DNA of 64,000 bases, taken from positions 21,170,536 through 21,234,535 of the forward strand of contig CM053326.1 of assembly GCA_028583605.1 (NCBI GenBank), read 5' to 3'. Positions 32,338-44,280 of this stretch are shown piece after piece. The notes below the pieces were generated by a model. It was not told where the DNA came from. It did no database searches and was given only the letters and a program-made list of their open reading frames with translations. Source of the stretch: Dastarcus helophoroides (Eukaryota > Arthropoda > Insecta > Coleoptera > Bothrideridae). Every line of letters begins with the position of its first letter. Positions within the stretch are counted from its first letter, which is position 1. The translations under genes were made by a program, and so were the position numbers.

Positions 32338-34590
32338 GTAAGATGCTATCTAATATTGGCTTTGATGGAAAAAATGTTCAACATGTTAAGTTGTACCTCA
32401 TTAGTCTTAGTTTTGAAGGGACCTTAATCGATCCTTGTCCCATAAAACAGTACAGATAACTAGTAGGAGACTCTAATCGATAGAATCGGTACGATCATTA
32501 GTATTTATGTCCATGTTTATTGCTTTATCGATAATTTAAACGCGTACACAGCCTTATTGATAAAACGCTAACCATTTCATTTTTTTCAACTACTTCTCCA
32601 TCTCTCTCATCTTCCCCCAATCTAAGTATTATAAATAACGTCAGTGCTTCGAAATGCCAATAAAACGACCCCTACATGCGTCCGCTTTCTTTGGATCTAC
32701 ATTCGACGGCGAATTTAATAAATATATGTTTTTATGCGCCCATAAATGTGTGTAATTTGCATGTAATATGCAAACTAGATGCACCATTCTTGTTGGGGAA
32801 ATCGCTGCTAAAAACTATTTAACAGCATTTTAGAAACCCACACTAATTCTGAATAAGTTGTTGTAACCTTTATATTGTTACGTCGGAAAAATCGGCTCGT
32901 TGCTCTGTTGTGCCGTAATAAATGATAGTGATATCTCTTTCGTTCGGTGCCCGTTTGTCATAACGATAAAATCCAGAGATTACATTTCTTTATGAGAGAA
33001 AAAATCGTGTAACTATTCAGCGCAGTAAACGGCGTATTTGTAACGCAAATTATGTGCCAATTAAAATTTCTTGTAAGCCGTTTAGCGTTGATAAACAAAA
33101 ATGACGGTAAAATAGGCTTTTAATCGATTTGAGAGAGGATGTATAGCTCTTTTCGAGCCGGCAATCTTTGAGCTATTTTAATTTCTCCTTTAGTAAATAG
33201 ATGTACTAGCAGTTTAGAATGATTATAATTTTTCTTTGTATAAATTGCTCGAATTAAAATGTAATTTAAATGTCAGCTTATAATGCCTCTCTTTATCCTT
33301 ATTACTTCTCTTCTAATGTCGCATATACATTATCTGTATTTTTTTCTGTGAATTAAAGCGGTTACATTCATGTGTACTATTTAGTGCAGAACAAAATCAA
33401 TGAGTAAAAATCAGTGTGTACTTAACAAGGCACGAACGAAGCTAAAACTTCTAACACACCCAACTCCACATAAAAGAGAGGATACGGTGTTATATTGCAT
33501 AAGCTAAAGGGAGCTAACTGAACTTCGTTTACTTTTGGTGTAGACATGGGGATATTTGCTTAGCTGTGATGAGATGAGATGGGTACTAGGTAGTTTCTTG
33601 GTGCCGCTGCTTACCCCCTCTGGACTGGGAAACTACCAAATCATCTAAGTAAACGACGATTGATGAGAAATTTTTCTCTATTTTCGCATTGTTAGATCAT
33701 GTTTTAATTAACTTTAACATTTTAATAGTCAATATTTAATGCTTTTTTCAACCTTACCGTATTATATGAAATTAATTAAAAAGGAAAATAAGCATAATGG
33801 ACTTAACTTAATTTTTTTTAAGGTTTGGTTCGAGGGGGAATCGAACGCAATTGTAAATGTTAACGCCAACGTAGAGTACCCTAAATCAACTAAGCCAATA
33901 AGTAGTGTTTTAAAACGAAACATAAATTATATCAATTTAAACACTTATTTAATTAGAAGTTTTATAGCAAAATCAAAGTAAAAAATTATATAAGAAAACC
34001 GAGCTAGAGTATAACGACAAATCTAAATCCAAAATAACTCAATGACGTGAAGCTGTTTTCGTTATGTATCTATCTAAATGAGCTCGAAATATTTTACCTA
34101 AATAAAATTACTATTATAATTTAAATTCCTTTTTATTTCAATTCACAGCTTACACTTGCAATATTTTACTTTAGCGCTCTGGCCACCATCATTATCAATA
34201 CTAAATTAAGTTGGAGTTTGTGTGTTACATCTACCAACAGACAAATTAAATGACCGATCACATATTGTAAGCTTGAGTTTATGCGTTACATATCGTTGTG
34301 TGTTACAATTAAGTGTTACAAAAAAAATTCAAGGAGTTATCTCTTCCAAGGGAACTCTCGATGGACCGTAGATGGCGACAGTAGATTAAACTAGAAGTTT
34401 CGCTTTACCCTGCTTAAGGATTTTATGAAGTGAATCAGCAAGATCAAAAAATGCGTTCGAATTCCTACATTTCGAAACTAAATCCGAAGTTTTGACGTCC
34501 GCGGTACGCTTACCGATCTCTAGAAGCTTGACCTGTTATCGATTCGTGAGAGAAACGAGATACTTTGAGAATCAATCTCTGACAAACGCA
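32338..34590. other. Unique island and unassigned sequence
   Basis: 32500-33180 is repeat-free with CG dinucleotides and TAAT cores (possible regulatory DNA, inference). 33410-33660 contains GGTAGTTTC/GAAACTACC in inverted order. 34200-34320 repeats GTGTTACA-type words. No gene recognised. Confidence 0.3.
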
Positions 34591-34919
34591 GTTTTGCTCC
34601 GCACTTGTTCTGCTCTTCAGTTCGTCGCACAAACTTCTGAGAGTATTCATATGTTAAGGAAAGCCGAGAAAATCGTCACTGAATAAATTCGCGATCCAGT
34701 ATATCGATCAGCAGCTGAAATGAGATGGGACATATCTATCTACTGTTTGAGAAAAACTGCTCCGACTCGTTCTGCTCTTCAGTTCGTCGCACATACTTCT
34801 GAGAGTATTAGTATGATCGGAAAAGCCGAGAAAATCGTCATCGAGTAAACTCGTGATCTAGTATATCGATCAGCAGCTAAAATCGAATGGGACATATCTA
34901 TCTAATGTTTGAGAAAAAA
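34591..34919 (+). repeat. Tandem duplication, period 162 bp
   Basis: The word TTCTGCTCTTCAGTTCGTCG begins at 34609 and again at 34771, followed in both by CTTCTGAGAGTATT, AAAGCCGAGAAAATCGTCA and ATATCGATCAGCAGCT. The upstream frame continues in (CSALQFVAQTSESIHMLRKA), so the unit may be a decayed coding piece of an unknown element. Confidence 0.75.
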
Positions 34920-35485
34920 TGAAATTTTACTCACAACAGTTGAAAATTTCGTCGAAATTTTGTTGAAATAAAAAAATGAGTATTTGCTGCTCTGCTTGAT
35001 TTAATATATTCATACCAAGTCATTTAATGAAGCCAACTCTACCTTATTATTTATTTACATGTAAAATAGAATCAGCGACGTAATTTACCATTAAATTACG
35101 ACCTCGGGTGGGGTCGATCTAACGAAAACAAAACCAAATCGAAAAAACATTTAAACGAACCATTAATCATTACCTGTAATCAGAACCTATTAAGTTATAT
35201 CAGATTCAAGAGCTCCGTGTAATTATCACTTAAATATCATGTATAATATGGTATTAAATTACTTAAATTTGCCACTTTTTAGTCTTCGTTGAAGGAAAAG
35301 ACATGCATTAAACAAGCGATTCCATTAAATGGAATTGATTTGAAAATTAACTGATTTATAAGAAACTCGCCCTGGGGGTGTATTTAGTCGTAAATCTGGA
35401 TAAATTGATCCATTTTACAATCCACGGTCATCAATCCACGTTTCCTTTAAGGCGATATTTTCAGTTCTAACTCCAGACAAATATT
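34920..35485. other. No gene recognised
   Basis: AT-rich, no repeat or motif identified. Confidence 0.35.
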
Positions 35486-35745
35486 TTAAAAAAGTTCACC
35501 GGCGATACTCCTAGCAAAAAGTTTTAGCTCTTTAGATCTCCACTGCATAAGCGAGACGTAAGCTCGAGATTGCCACCACCATTCGATTTTTAGGATAGAC
35601 AGGCCGCGTGGATGCAACAATACAAATTTCCAAGACGTGTTGCAGTAGATTTTCTGAGCGGAAACATTATGCGATAAGATTTTCGCAAAGGAAGCCAAAG
35701 GCAATACCATTGCTTCAAGATGTTTCCCTAACATGTGGAATGGAG
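35486..35745 (-). pseudogene. Unclassified protein-like repeat, copy 1
   Basis: The - strand frame (82 codons) contains FAKILSHNVSAQKIYCNTSW and KFVLLHPRGLSILKIEWWW. A second copy at 55200-55372 (+) encodes AKILSHK...YCKAAWRFVLLYPRG and SMLKIE. Conservation is at the protein level (substitutions such as H/Y, L/Q, I/M), so both descend from a coding sequence. In the second copy it follows a Jockey-type remnant by a few bases, but here it stands alone, so it is probably a separate element. I do not recognise the family. Confidence 0.55.
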
Positions 35746-37101
35746 CATTCTACAATTTCAAATTTCGTTTAGGCAAAAACGGTACGGCTAGAAATCCTTA
35801 TATTATACTATTTAATTCACAATATCACCCTTTATAATATATCACTCTTTTATTAAAATCTATAAAAGTGTTTGGCCCTTGCTTTGCTCAATTTGAATAT
35901 TTCAAACAAGAATTTGACTGCTGCTCGTTAATGGTAATCCGGAAGAATTCGAAGTCTGCCAAGTCTGAAATATGGAAATGCAATCGAGAATTCGTTCGAA
36001 TTCATCCTTGAATCCAACGATCGAATCGAAATTTTTATTGTTGACTTGGATTGAAATTCGCAGGAAAGCAATATTTCAGCTGGTGTCGATAATATAGGGC
36101 GTAAAATACGTCTGTAAAAAAGTATATTGCAATTGGCTTATCGCTCGTACAACGCAAGATATATTTTACAATTCGTGTAAAAGTAGTGTTGGCGTACCAG
36201 AATATCCATCAGGCGATTCTTTTTAATCGTTTCACCCACACCTTCGGTTGGCGTAATAAATATTTTTATTGCCCAGCAGGTCGACATTACATCTTAACTA
36301 AAATCGAAGCGGAGGATGATCAAGGGGACAGTACGAATCAAGAAAAGTCAAATGGAAAGAAGGCAAATTTTCTAGACACCAGAAACTAGTTTTTCATCGT
36401 AGGTGGTACAAACCGAAACGGTATTTCGGGTTCTGTTCTGGTTCTGGGTTGAAAATATATGGTTGTTATAAGCAAAATTTCATTTCTCTTTGATAAAAAG
36501 TGTCTAATGACAATTAAATTCAACTTCAATGTAGAAAATTTGACTTCAAGCTTGAACGTCCAAGTTTTAGTATAGACATTTCGAGATAAAGATCGAAGTC
36601 TTTTGAAGAAAGGTAATAAAATTCAATTTTAAATTGGAAATATTCAAAAAAATTGTTATTTTGGGAATAAATTTAAATTTTACTACTCAAAATTTTCTAG
36701 AAATTTCGGATTTAAAGGCCAAATTCTATAACAAATAAAAAACACGTCAGGATTAAATTTAGCATAACTTTAAAAATAATAGAATAGATCAAAGATTTCG
36801 ATTGCAATATTTTTCAACCCCAAAGTATGCCAAATGGCTCCAAATTTCAAAGCGCTGCGAGAAATTAATGAAGATAAATTGAGGCATTTTGTGTAAAAGT
36901 AGCCCAAGTGAATCCATAGATATACATTGAAGCTTGATAAAGAAAAGTGTAATTTGTAATAAATAATGAAAATATGAAATATTGAAGCCTTCTGCCAAGG
37001 AGTAAAAATATTAAGTATGGGTTTGTGTTGCCCCGCCAGCGGTTGCACTTACACATATCAATTTTCTGAGGAAAACAAATAGAAAATCAGGAAATGTCTA
37101 A
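35746..37101. other. No gene recognised
   Basis: Several short overlapping open frames (36186-36389 +, 36770-37056 -) without motif. 36480-36780 has quasi-repeat texture. Confidence 0.35.
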
Positions 37102-37105
37102 ATAT

Positions 37106-37450
37106 TGTATCGAAATGTAATTGTAAAATTTAGTTACGAAATTTTCTAGAAAACTTGCTAAGGGGAGGCGGCCGCGATAATAAATCAAACGGCAGATAAG
37201 TGCTCCAGAAATTTCGGCAAACGATAAGCCTTATCTGCTTGATTTTTCTAGAACCCGAATCGAAATCTATATATAGGGGGAATCCGGTTGGCTTTTCGGG
37301 GAGTTAGTTAATCAAGTTAGTTAGAAGTCAATGAATAAGTTAGTTAATTAAACAGTGTTAATGAATTGCAATTGTAATGTTCCGAGTTCAGCTTGGAAAT
37401 AAAGTAGTTATAATTCACATGTTAATCATTCGAACCGATAACGCGCAACA
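37106..37450 (+). mobile_element. Solo LTR (297/gypsy-like), copy 2
   Basis: Begins TGTATCGAAATG, ends GATAACGCGCAACA; flanked by ATAT (37102-37105, 37451-37454). In sense orientation: CTAGAAAA region, GCGGCCGCGATAATAAATC, TATA element TATATATAGG near 37268, AGTTAGTTA repeats, then GGAAATAAAG as poly(A) signal near 37395. These are normal U3-R-U5 features. Confidence 0.85.
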
Positions 37451-37454
37451 ATAT

Positions 37455-39136
37455 GTTGGTTAGGCCACTTTTGCACCAAGCGCCTCAATTGTCCGAAAAT
37501 CCTGCCACAATTACAATGTGGCTGAGAAACCAATTGATTGCAATTATCCAAATTTCGCCTACAGAAAGACGCCGGTAACGGATCGTGATTTGCTCAAATT
37601 CAGATACATAATGAGCTCAAGATATCTCGAAATTGCTGACGCATGATCGACGCCTCACCTCCTCCATTGACAGATTATCGACAGAAGCGTAGAAAGCTGA
37701 TTTATTGAAATATCACCGTTGCACCTTGATGGCGAAATTAGCGTCCAAATTGCGAACAAACACTGCCAGATTCTCACGGCCTCATCGTACCTGGATTGTC
37801 GCGTGATACCACCTTTGAGGAGCGTGAATTAGCAAAATTTGTAAACCGATAATTTTGCCATGAATTAATTTGTTCCAAGTTCCAAGAGCTTTGAAATGCT
37901 CTATTAAAAATATAATAATAATAAAATACTTTTAGGAGCAGAAATGAACGGGTGATGCTGAAAAAGTAAAGATTTTGAGGTAATTTATTGGAATATACAG
38001 ACCAAACAGGTTTAAATATTTATCAAATTCATATTTTGGAAATCAAAGATCTGCTTCGATTTCGTTATTAGTTTTTATTCGTTTTCCGTACCCGCTTTTA
38101 ACCTGTCGTGATGTTCTGTTCGAACGCCCATAGGTATCGCTATACATTTGGGAAAATTTCTAATTTTATCTTCAAACGGGTGACGAGATCTAAAATTTAT
38201 TTAGTTCCCAAACTCTGGATTTGATAAATGTTGTGTGCATTAGAATAAAGTCTTTGGGCTTTGGTGACCGCTTCTGCCAAACGTTAGTAGGTCAACTGTT
38301 GGTCTATAATCAATTGCATACGTTTAGAGGGCTGCATTATTACAGTATAGATTGAATATGGACATCGCCGTTATAAAACTCCAATAAAAAAATCGTTTAA
38401 TTCGGGATTCGAACCCTCGCATCGTCCGTTAAGCAACGAGCTTAGTAATTCAGCCATAAAAACGTAAAGTTCAGGGAGATTTGTTCAAGAAATTAAATTT
38501 ATGTTTACACGGCGACAACTCGATAGCGAGATTTAATGTAAACGTAATATTCGTTTTAAAATATGTAACTCGTGACCGAGAAGGAAAATCGTGCCTTTTA
38601 TCGCCGCAACCGTTGCATATAATTAATTAATTTACATTAACATTCTCTTAAAACATTTAGAAGCAAATTTATCAATTAATCTCGTACAAGTTTCCTCTCG
38701 TTGGAAGGCATATATCACGATCAGCGGTCGCGACGTCCACACGCGCTAGAAATTCGGACGTGTCGACGTGACACATTAGTCAACGTTGACGTGCGATATT
38801 CGGTATAATTTTCCGCGCCGATTATTTCGCGTGCAAGCTTGTACGTTGAATTTCCATCGGATTTGCATTGGAAGCGGTCTTTGTTTTCGATGGAAGCCGA
38901 AGACACCCACAATTTTCCTGTTATCGAAAAGGTAAACAAATCGAGAGGTGGGACGTGGGTAGATACCGGTGGGCTTCCACTAATTAAAATCTCAGGTGAA
39001 TTATTCCGTTTGAAGTTGTTGGTTTCGCAAGGAGTTTAAGAAGGAGTCGAAGGCGTTGTTATTTTTAAAAGCTCACTCGACCTTTAACCGAAATACAGGA
39101 TGTCCAACAACACTTGGTAGCATTTTCAGGACAATA
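37455..39136. other. Unique sequence, possible regulatory island at 38480-39060
   Basis: 38560-39060 is richer in CG and contains TAATTAATTA; the 66- and 72-codon open frames on opposite strands have no motif. 37455-38400 holds nothing I recognise. Confidence 0.3.
38404..38466 (-). other. tRNA-like sequence with Pol III B box
   Basis: On the - strand GGTTCGAATCC (38405-38415) is an exact B-box match, preceded by a possible A-box-like TGGCTGAATT and a D-stem that pairs (GGCT/AGCT). The T stem pairs only 3 of 5, the anticodon stem is poor and the acceptor pairs only at its outer end. Not an intact tRNA gene; more likely a tRNA pseudogene or SINE head. Confidence 0.35.
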
Positions 39137-39140
39137 ATAT

Positions 39141-39483
39141 TGTTGCGCATTATCGGTTCGAAAATTAAAACTTCGTGAATTGTAACACTTTATTTCCAAA
39201 TTGATTTCGAAACATTACAATTATAATTCACTTAACTATCAGACTAACTAGCTAACTAACCTGACTAACCAACTGACTGAGGGAAAGATGACCGCGTATT
39301 TATAGGTACCGTTCCGGTTTCTAGAACGGCACTTCGTACAGATAGGACTTATTGCTTGCGTTAACATCTAGAACGCTTATCTGATGTATGATTTATAATC
39401 GCAGCCGCTTCTTATTATCAAATATTTCTAGAAAGTTCCTTACAGAATCACTAATGCAAATCCTATAACAACATTTTGTTACA
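39141..39483 (-). mobile_element. Solo LTR (297/gypsy-like), copy 3
   Basis: Begins TGTTGCGCATTATCGGTTCG, ends CATTTTGTTACA; flanked by ATAT (39137-39140, 39484-39487). Opposite orientation to copy 2, which lies only 1.7 kb away. No internal element sequence between the two was recognised, so the pair is not an intact element. Confidence 0.85.
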
Positions 39484-39489
39484 ATATAT

Positions 39490-40429
39490 GCGATTCACGA
39501 AAAAAGTCTTAAAAGTTTTAATTTCAATAAATTGAATAAATTGCCAATTAAAAAGTTATCAGTTATTGAAACCCAAACGTTAATTTTATGTGGTGGATGG
39601 AAACAAGACTGTCGTCATTTTCGTCACCTACTAAATGGAAAATTTTAATTCCATGACATTCACTACAAATATCAACAAAAATACAGTCATATTTTTCAGG
39701 AATGGTTATTTGCAGGCCATTTTCTCAAGAAACGACATTTTTAAATGAGATGGCCTTCCCTCTTATTCGACTCTAAATGTGTCTTTATTTTATGACTTTA
39801 TTCGCAATATTTAACTCTTTTTGAATAGTTCGTTTTTTCTAGGAAATTTCAAATTATGTCTCCATATTTCGACGTATTTTAAAAATATTTTTTTAATAAC
39901 TTTTACACCTTTTTTTTCAAAATTCGACTTCCTGTAATGAAGACCTTTTTAAACGTTTCCTTTAAATTTCAAGATTTTCTTTCATTTTTTTAAATGTTTG
40001 CCAAGCAGACTTTCTCGCTTTGTAACATTCGACCTTTTTTCGAGATTTCGAATTGCCTTTTCGCAGAATTTATCTTTTTTTGATGTATCCATTTTTATTT
40101 TATTTTTTTCTGAAAATTTCACCTTTTGGAATTTTCAAGTTATTTCTTTAAAATTTTCAACTTTTATCAAATTTTCAACTTTTTGAAATTGTTCTTTTTC
40201 AAAATTACATGATTTTTCTAAAATGTTTCCTTTTCTTGAAATTGCGGAAAAATTTTTTTCTTTCTTTGAACTTGGGTTTTTTTCTTAATACATTCATTAT
40301 TTTCTCGAAATTATGTTAACATTTTAATGAAAAAGTTACTATTTTGACAGAAATAAATATTATGGAAACATCAACAAAAATACATCTTGAAAAGTTTCAT
40401 ATTATTGCTAATATTTTGAAGAATATTTT
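39490..40429. repeat. T-rich quasi-repeat field
   Basis: From about 39770 TTTTTCGAGATTTCGAATTG-type blocks dominate the + strand. No gene. Confidence 0.5.
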
Positions 40430-40741
40430 ATATTTTGTTCATATTTTTTTTATTATTTTTAGCCACACCAAAATTTAATAAAAAAAATATTTTAATTTTT
40501 TTTATAGTTTTATGTAAGACAATTACGAAATTAATATATATGTTGTAGTACTCATCAACAGTGTTGGGTTGCTAGATAGCAATCCGCTACTTTGTCACTG
40601 CTACTTATTGAGTAGCAGTTGGAACAGTTATCAGTTCCTAAAAGTAACTGCTACTTTCGGGACATATAAGATCTTTCAGTCGCAGTTGTTGCACATTATG
40701 TTACCTGCTACTTTACTTACCTGACTCGATTAATTCCGTGT

Positions 40742-41205
40742 ATTGAAATACAAATCTTGTCCCCTGAAACCAAGAAAAATTAAAAAACACAACAGAGATT
40801 GCTCTAACGCGTTTCGATAGCCAAGCTATCATCGTCAGAGAGATACTAACACCTAATCTTAAAATTAACCCTTATATACTAGGAATATTCACTTCGTGCA
40901 TGATCGACCACCTCCGAACGTGCATGCGCATCTAATCATACACGTCGTAGTGTCACAATTTCTTATCTATCAACCTTAACTATTTTTATCACAGATTAGT
41001 GCCCTAAAGGCCCAGTACAGCCATTCATAAGGTTGTCTCCAGTTCCCTCTCCAGTCTTATGGATGGCTAAGCTTTCATAAACATTTAACATAGAATTCTT
41101 ATTTACTACTCATAACAGTTTAATATTATTATCTATCCTATGATCTAATTCAAAAGCATGTCGAGCCACACTTGACTTCTCAGTTCTTACGTACGGATAT
41201 GTGAT
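40742..41205 (-). mobile_element. Penelope-like element 3' part inside a hAT-like MITE
   Basis: The - strand reads KSSVARHAFELDHRIDNNIK (41125-41185), then a tail containing MLNVYESLAIHKTG and LMNGCTGPLGH, typical of the end of PLE GIY-YIG frames, then the hammerhead-type core and the GGTTTCAGGGGACAAGATTT block. Most complete copy of the region between the GIY-YIG tail and the ribozyme motif. Confidence 0.65.
40801..40842 (-). ncRNA. Hammerhead-ribozyme-like motif of PLE
   Basis: On the - strand: CTCT, CTGACGA (fits CUGANGA), stem II GATAGC/GCTATC with 3-nt loop, GAAA, ACGCGTT, AGAG. All core positions and both stems are intact, with a full 4-bp stem I. Confidence 0.6.
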
Positions 41206-43469
41206 CGCCTAACGCGTATTCATAATAAGTAACAGTGACAAAAGTAACAGCTATTTAAAACTGTTACTTGGTTATAACAGGAGCAACTTGTAACTGCTAC
41301 TTGTAAATAGAAGTCTTGCCCATCACTACTCATCTATAAACATATAGAAAACTTACTGACTAAAAATTGGTGCAACACTTTGAAAAAAAATTAAGTTGAA
41401 GTTTTCACTCTTGAGAATAAAAAAAATGTTATTTTTAAAGTAAAGTTGTTTTTTGTGTAGTTCGTATTTAATTATAGTGCAGTAAAGCTAAATAACATTT
41501 AGAAAGCATACTTCTTTTTATATTTTATTATTTTTGTTAAGGTGAATATTTTGTAACTTTTATTTTTATTTTTTTTTTTTATTTATTTTTACACTTTCAT
41601 CAATGTTTGGTACGGATAAAATCAATTAAAAATTACAAAAAAGAGTCATATTTTACCATGAAATATTAGCTAAGGGATGCCGTTGGTTTAATCTTTCTAA
41701 CTAATTTAGTTAAAAAAATATCAACAATAAAAAATCTTATGTTGACCAATTTTTTAATATATCCTAGGCACATTGAAGTATTGAGCTCAAATGCACATAA
41801 ATTTTATTCGTATTTCGAAGTAATAATTTACCGAAAATTTCATTATAGATTTCCTCTTAGGGGCCATTTCACCCTACCATTTGAATGTTCTTTGAACATT
41901 CAAAATTAAACTTTATATTATTGACAAAAATGTTAACTCAAATTTTAATTAAACGCTAAATATTTAAAATTATTTCTATAGTAAATATTTTTCTTTAATG
42001 GTAAAAATTTACTCGAAATTTTGACTTCAGTTTTAGAGCATATTTAAAAGTTTTTTGAATTTCCCTATTTAAAAATTTTGAGTTTAAATTCGAAATTTTG
42101 AGAAAAAAGTTTAAATCAAATGAAAAAAAAAATTTTTCTTACGAACTCTTAATAAATATCGAAAAATACAATCGAAATTCTGGAAAAACAGTCACAATTT
42201 CTAAATTTCAGAAAAAAAATAATTAATTTTAAAATTCCAACTTTATTTCTAAATTTCAACTTTTCCAAAAAAATTAAATTCCAAAAAGTGATACTTCATG
42301 TTTTTATCAAAGTTCACATTTCAAGTTTGAGAATTTTGTTATAATTTTCTGGTTTTTATTCAAAGTTTCGTGTCATAATTTGAATTTGTTTTTATAAATT
42401 TCGAGTCTTTTTTACGATTTAAAACAAAATAAAATATTTAGACATAAAAATTGTCGGTGTTTAAACTGAAATTTCAGTCGACATTTTTTTCCTAAAAATC
42501 GACTTTAATTTTAAAAATTCAAGGAAAGGATCTTCTAAGAGGATAAGTAGGGCGAAGTGAAACTTAAATGAAAAGTTATAATGCAAGTTTTGGTAAATTA
42601 TCAACAGCATTTGGACTTGATATTTCACTGTGATTATGATGTAAATTATTGTTTTTAATTTTTGATATTTTTATAACTACGTACATAAGTCAGGAAAATA
42701 AAACTAATAGCATTTCTCATGTCGCATGTTTTGTAGTATGTTGACAAAAATCTATAAAAAATGTAAAAACAAATAAAAAAAATGAAATTTGTAAAATTTT
42801 CACTTTAACAAAAATAATAAAATATAAAAAATACTATACATTCTGAATATTATTTAACTTTACCGCACTATGTTAAAATATAAATTGCTCAAAAAAAAAC
42901 AACTTTACCTCAAAAATAAGAAAATTTTGTTATATTTTGAAGGGTAAAAACTTCAACTTAATTTTTTTTGTTGCACCAGTGTTGCACCAATTTTTATTAA
43001 GTAAATTTATTATATGTTATAGTATTTGATGGGTACTACAACATATATTAATTTCGTGATTGTATCTTGGATAAAACTATTTAAAAAAAAATTTTTGTTA
43101 TTCATTTTTTGGGTGACTAGAAATAATTAAAAAATATGAAAAAAATATATAATTTACTTTGAGATACTAGCTATAATATGCCGTTAGTTTTATCTTTCCA
43201 ACTTATTTAGTTCGAAATAAAAAAATTAAAAAATCTTCTAAAATATACAATTATTTTTAATATTTCGTAATCACGTTGAAATATCGAGCCCAAATATTCG
43301 TAAATTTTGTTCATATGCCGAGATGATGACTTTTTGAAAATATTACTATAGGTTTCCATTTAGGGGTCACTTCGCCATACTTATTATGCTAGACCCTTTC
43401 AAGATAATATGAAAATTAAATAAAAAATAAATAATTATGAGACAAATAATTTGAAAAGGTTAACTCATC

Positions 43470-43790
43470 GTTCATTTTTCGAGAATTTAAACTTTTCTCG
43501 AAGTTGGTTTATTTTATCATAGTTAAATCAAAAATTTCTAACAACAGCACCAATTTTAAGAAAAATATTTTTTGGAAATTTAAATTTTTGTCTCAAAATT
43601 TCAAAATGAAAAAGGAATTGAAGTGACCTTTATGGTAATTTTGATTTCGTCGCTGTTTTTGAACGATGTTGTATGATATTCTTTACGAACTATAAGGTCA
43701 TCGTAACTTGGATCCAAATATATCTAAGACTTGCTATTGACATGGTAACTTCAAGAGCGAAGAGATACAATTTTCCAAAGTCAACAAAGC
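43470..43790 (+). repeat. Dispersed repeat, pairs with 49960-50310
   Basis: Shared order: TTTATCATAGTTAAATC, AAGAAAAATNTT, GGAAATTTAAAT, CGCTGTTTTTGAACGATG, GTCATCGTAACTTGGATC, GACTTGCTA. Unclassified, non-coding. Confidence 0.6.
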
Positions 43791-43882
43791 TTGCCACTTG
43801 GATGATTTAGTTCTAGGGGTTTTTTATATTTGTATTAAGCACAGTAATAAAGTGATAGAAAAATCCTAAATTTTTATTTTTT

Positions 43883-44018
43883 TGGTGGAACGGACTGGTC
43901 CTTGGTTATCTTCAAAAATTGAAATACAAATCTTGGCCCCTAAAACCAAGAAAGATAAAAAAACACAACAAAGGTTGCTCTAACGCGTTTCGATGGCCAA
44001 GCTATCATCTTCAGTGAG
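43883..44018 (-). mobile_element. Penelope-like element end
   Basis: TGGTGGAACGGACTGGTCCT, then TTGGTTATCTTCAAAAATTG and the hammerhead-type core at 43977-44018 (- strand), where stem II has a C for T change (GATAGC/GCCATC) and stem I is 3 bp. Truncated just past the core. Confidence 0.65.
43977..44018 (-). ncRNA. Hammerhead-like motif, weakened stem II
   Basis: CTGAAGA, GAAA and ACGCGTT are intact on the - strand; one mismatch in stem II and a shortened stem I. Confidence 0.45.
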
Positions 44019-44034
44019 ATTTGGTGATTCTCAA

Positions 44035-44280
44035 AAGACTGCAACTCTTGAATAAATGGTCACACAGAAAAATAAAACAACTAATTTAAAGCCTAAGGTT
44101 TCTAAAGCTATGCTAAATTAAGCAAATCTGATTATACCATATTTCACCTCCTTTTTTTTAATCAACTTTATCATTCTAGAAATTGTTTTATCAAAAACTA
44201 ATAACTAGGACTTCTAGAAAGTGCTTTGTAGTTTTAGATACCCTACTATTTTAATCTTAGCACAAAAGAGGGCAGAAAAA
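44035..44280 (+). repeat. Dispersed repeat, pairs with 52805-53060
   Basis: Shared: ACACAGAAAAAT, AAGCTATGCTAAATTA-like, TCACNTCTTTTTTNAATCA, CATTCTAGAAA, GTTTTATCAAAAA. Follows a PLE end here and a non-LTR remnant at the other site. Confidence 0.55.

Larger units (their letters stand above)
40559..41328. mobile_element. hAT-like MITE, interrupted by a PLE fragment
   Basis: Ends CAGTGTTGGG and CCCATCACTA, with subterminal AGTAACTGCTACTT words in both orientations, typical of hAT family elements. Flanks CTCATCAA (40551-40558) and CTCATCTA (41329-41336) form an 8-bp duplication with one mismatch. The opposite arm of the inverted repeat (near 43030) shows the site without the insertion. Coding sequence is absent; without the PLE piece it would be about 300 bp. 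Confidence 0.75.
40430..43385. repeat. Large inverted repeat C (about 3 kb, interrupted)
   Basis: ACGAAATTAATATATATG-TTGTAGTACTCATC (40525-40557) pairs with GATGGGTACTACAACATATA-TTAATTTCGT (about 43029-43060). Further in, TTGGTGCAACAC and TTAAGTTGAAGTTTTC.. (41370-41420) pair with 42955-43000, and the 41640-41885 segment pairs with 42540-42740. The 43150-43385 segment is in addition a direct copy of 41640-41885 (CCGTTAGTTTTATCTTTC, AGGGGTCACTTCGCCATACT). The unpaired centre 41890-42530 is quasi-repeat. The left arm is split by a hAT-like MITE. Confidence 0.7.

Noticed and set aside
33822..33890. A second tRNA-like T-loop (GAATCGAAC, - strand)
   Set aside because: No cloverleaf could be built around it and the A-box region is poor.
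38404..38466. An intact tRNA gene on the - strand
   Set aside because: The B box is perfect, but the T, anticodon and acceptor stems do not pair well enough. Kept only as a tRNA-like sequence.
37106..39483. A complete LTR retrotransposon between the LTRs at 37106 and 39141
   Set aside because: The LTRs are in opposite orientation, each has its own ATAT duplication, and no gag or pol frame lies between them.
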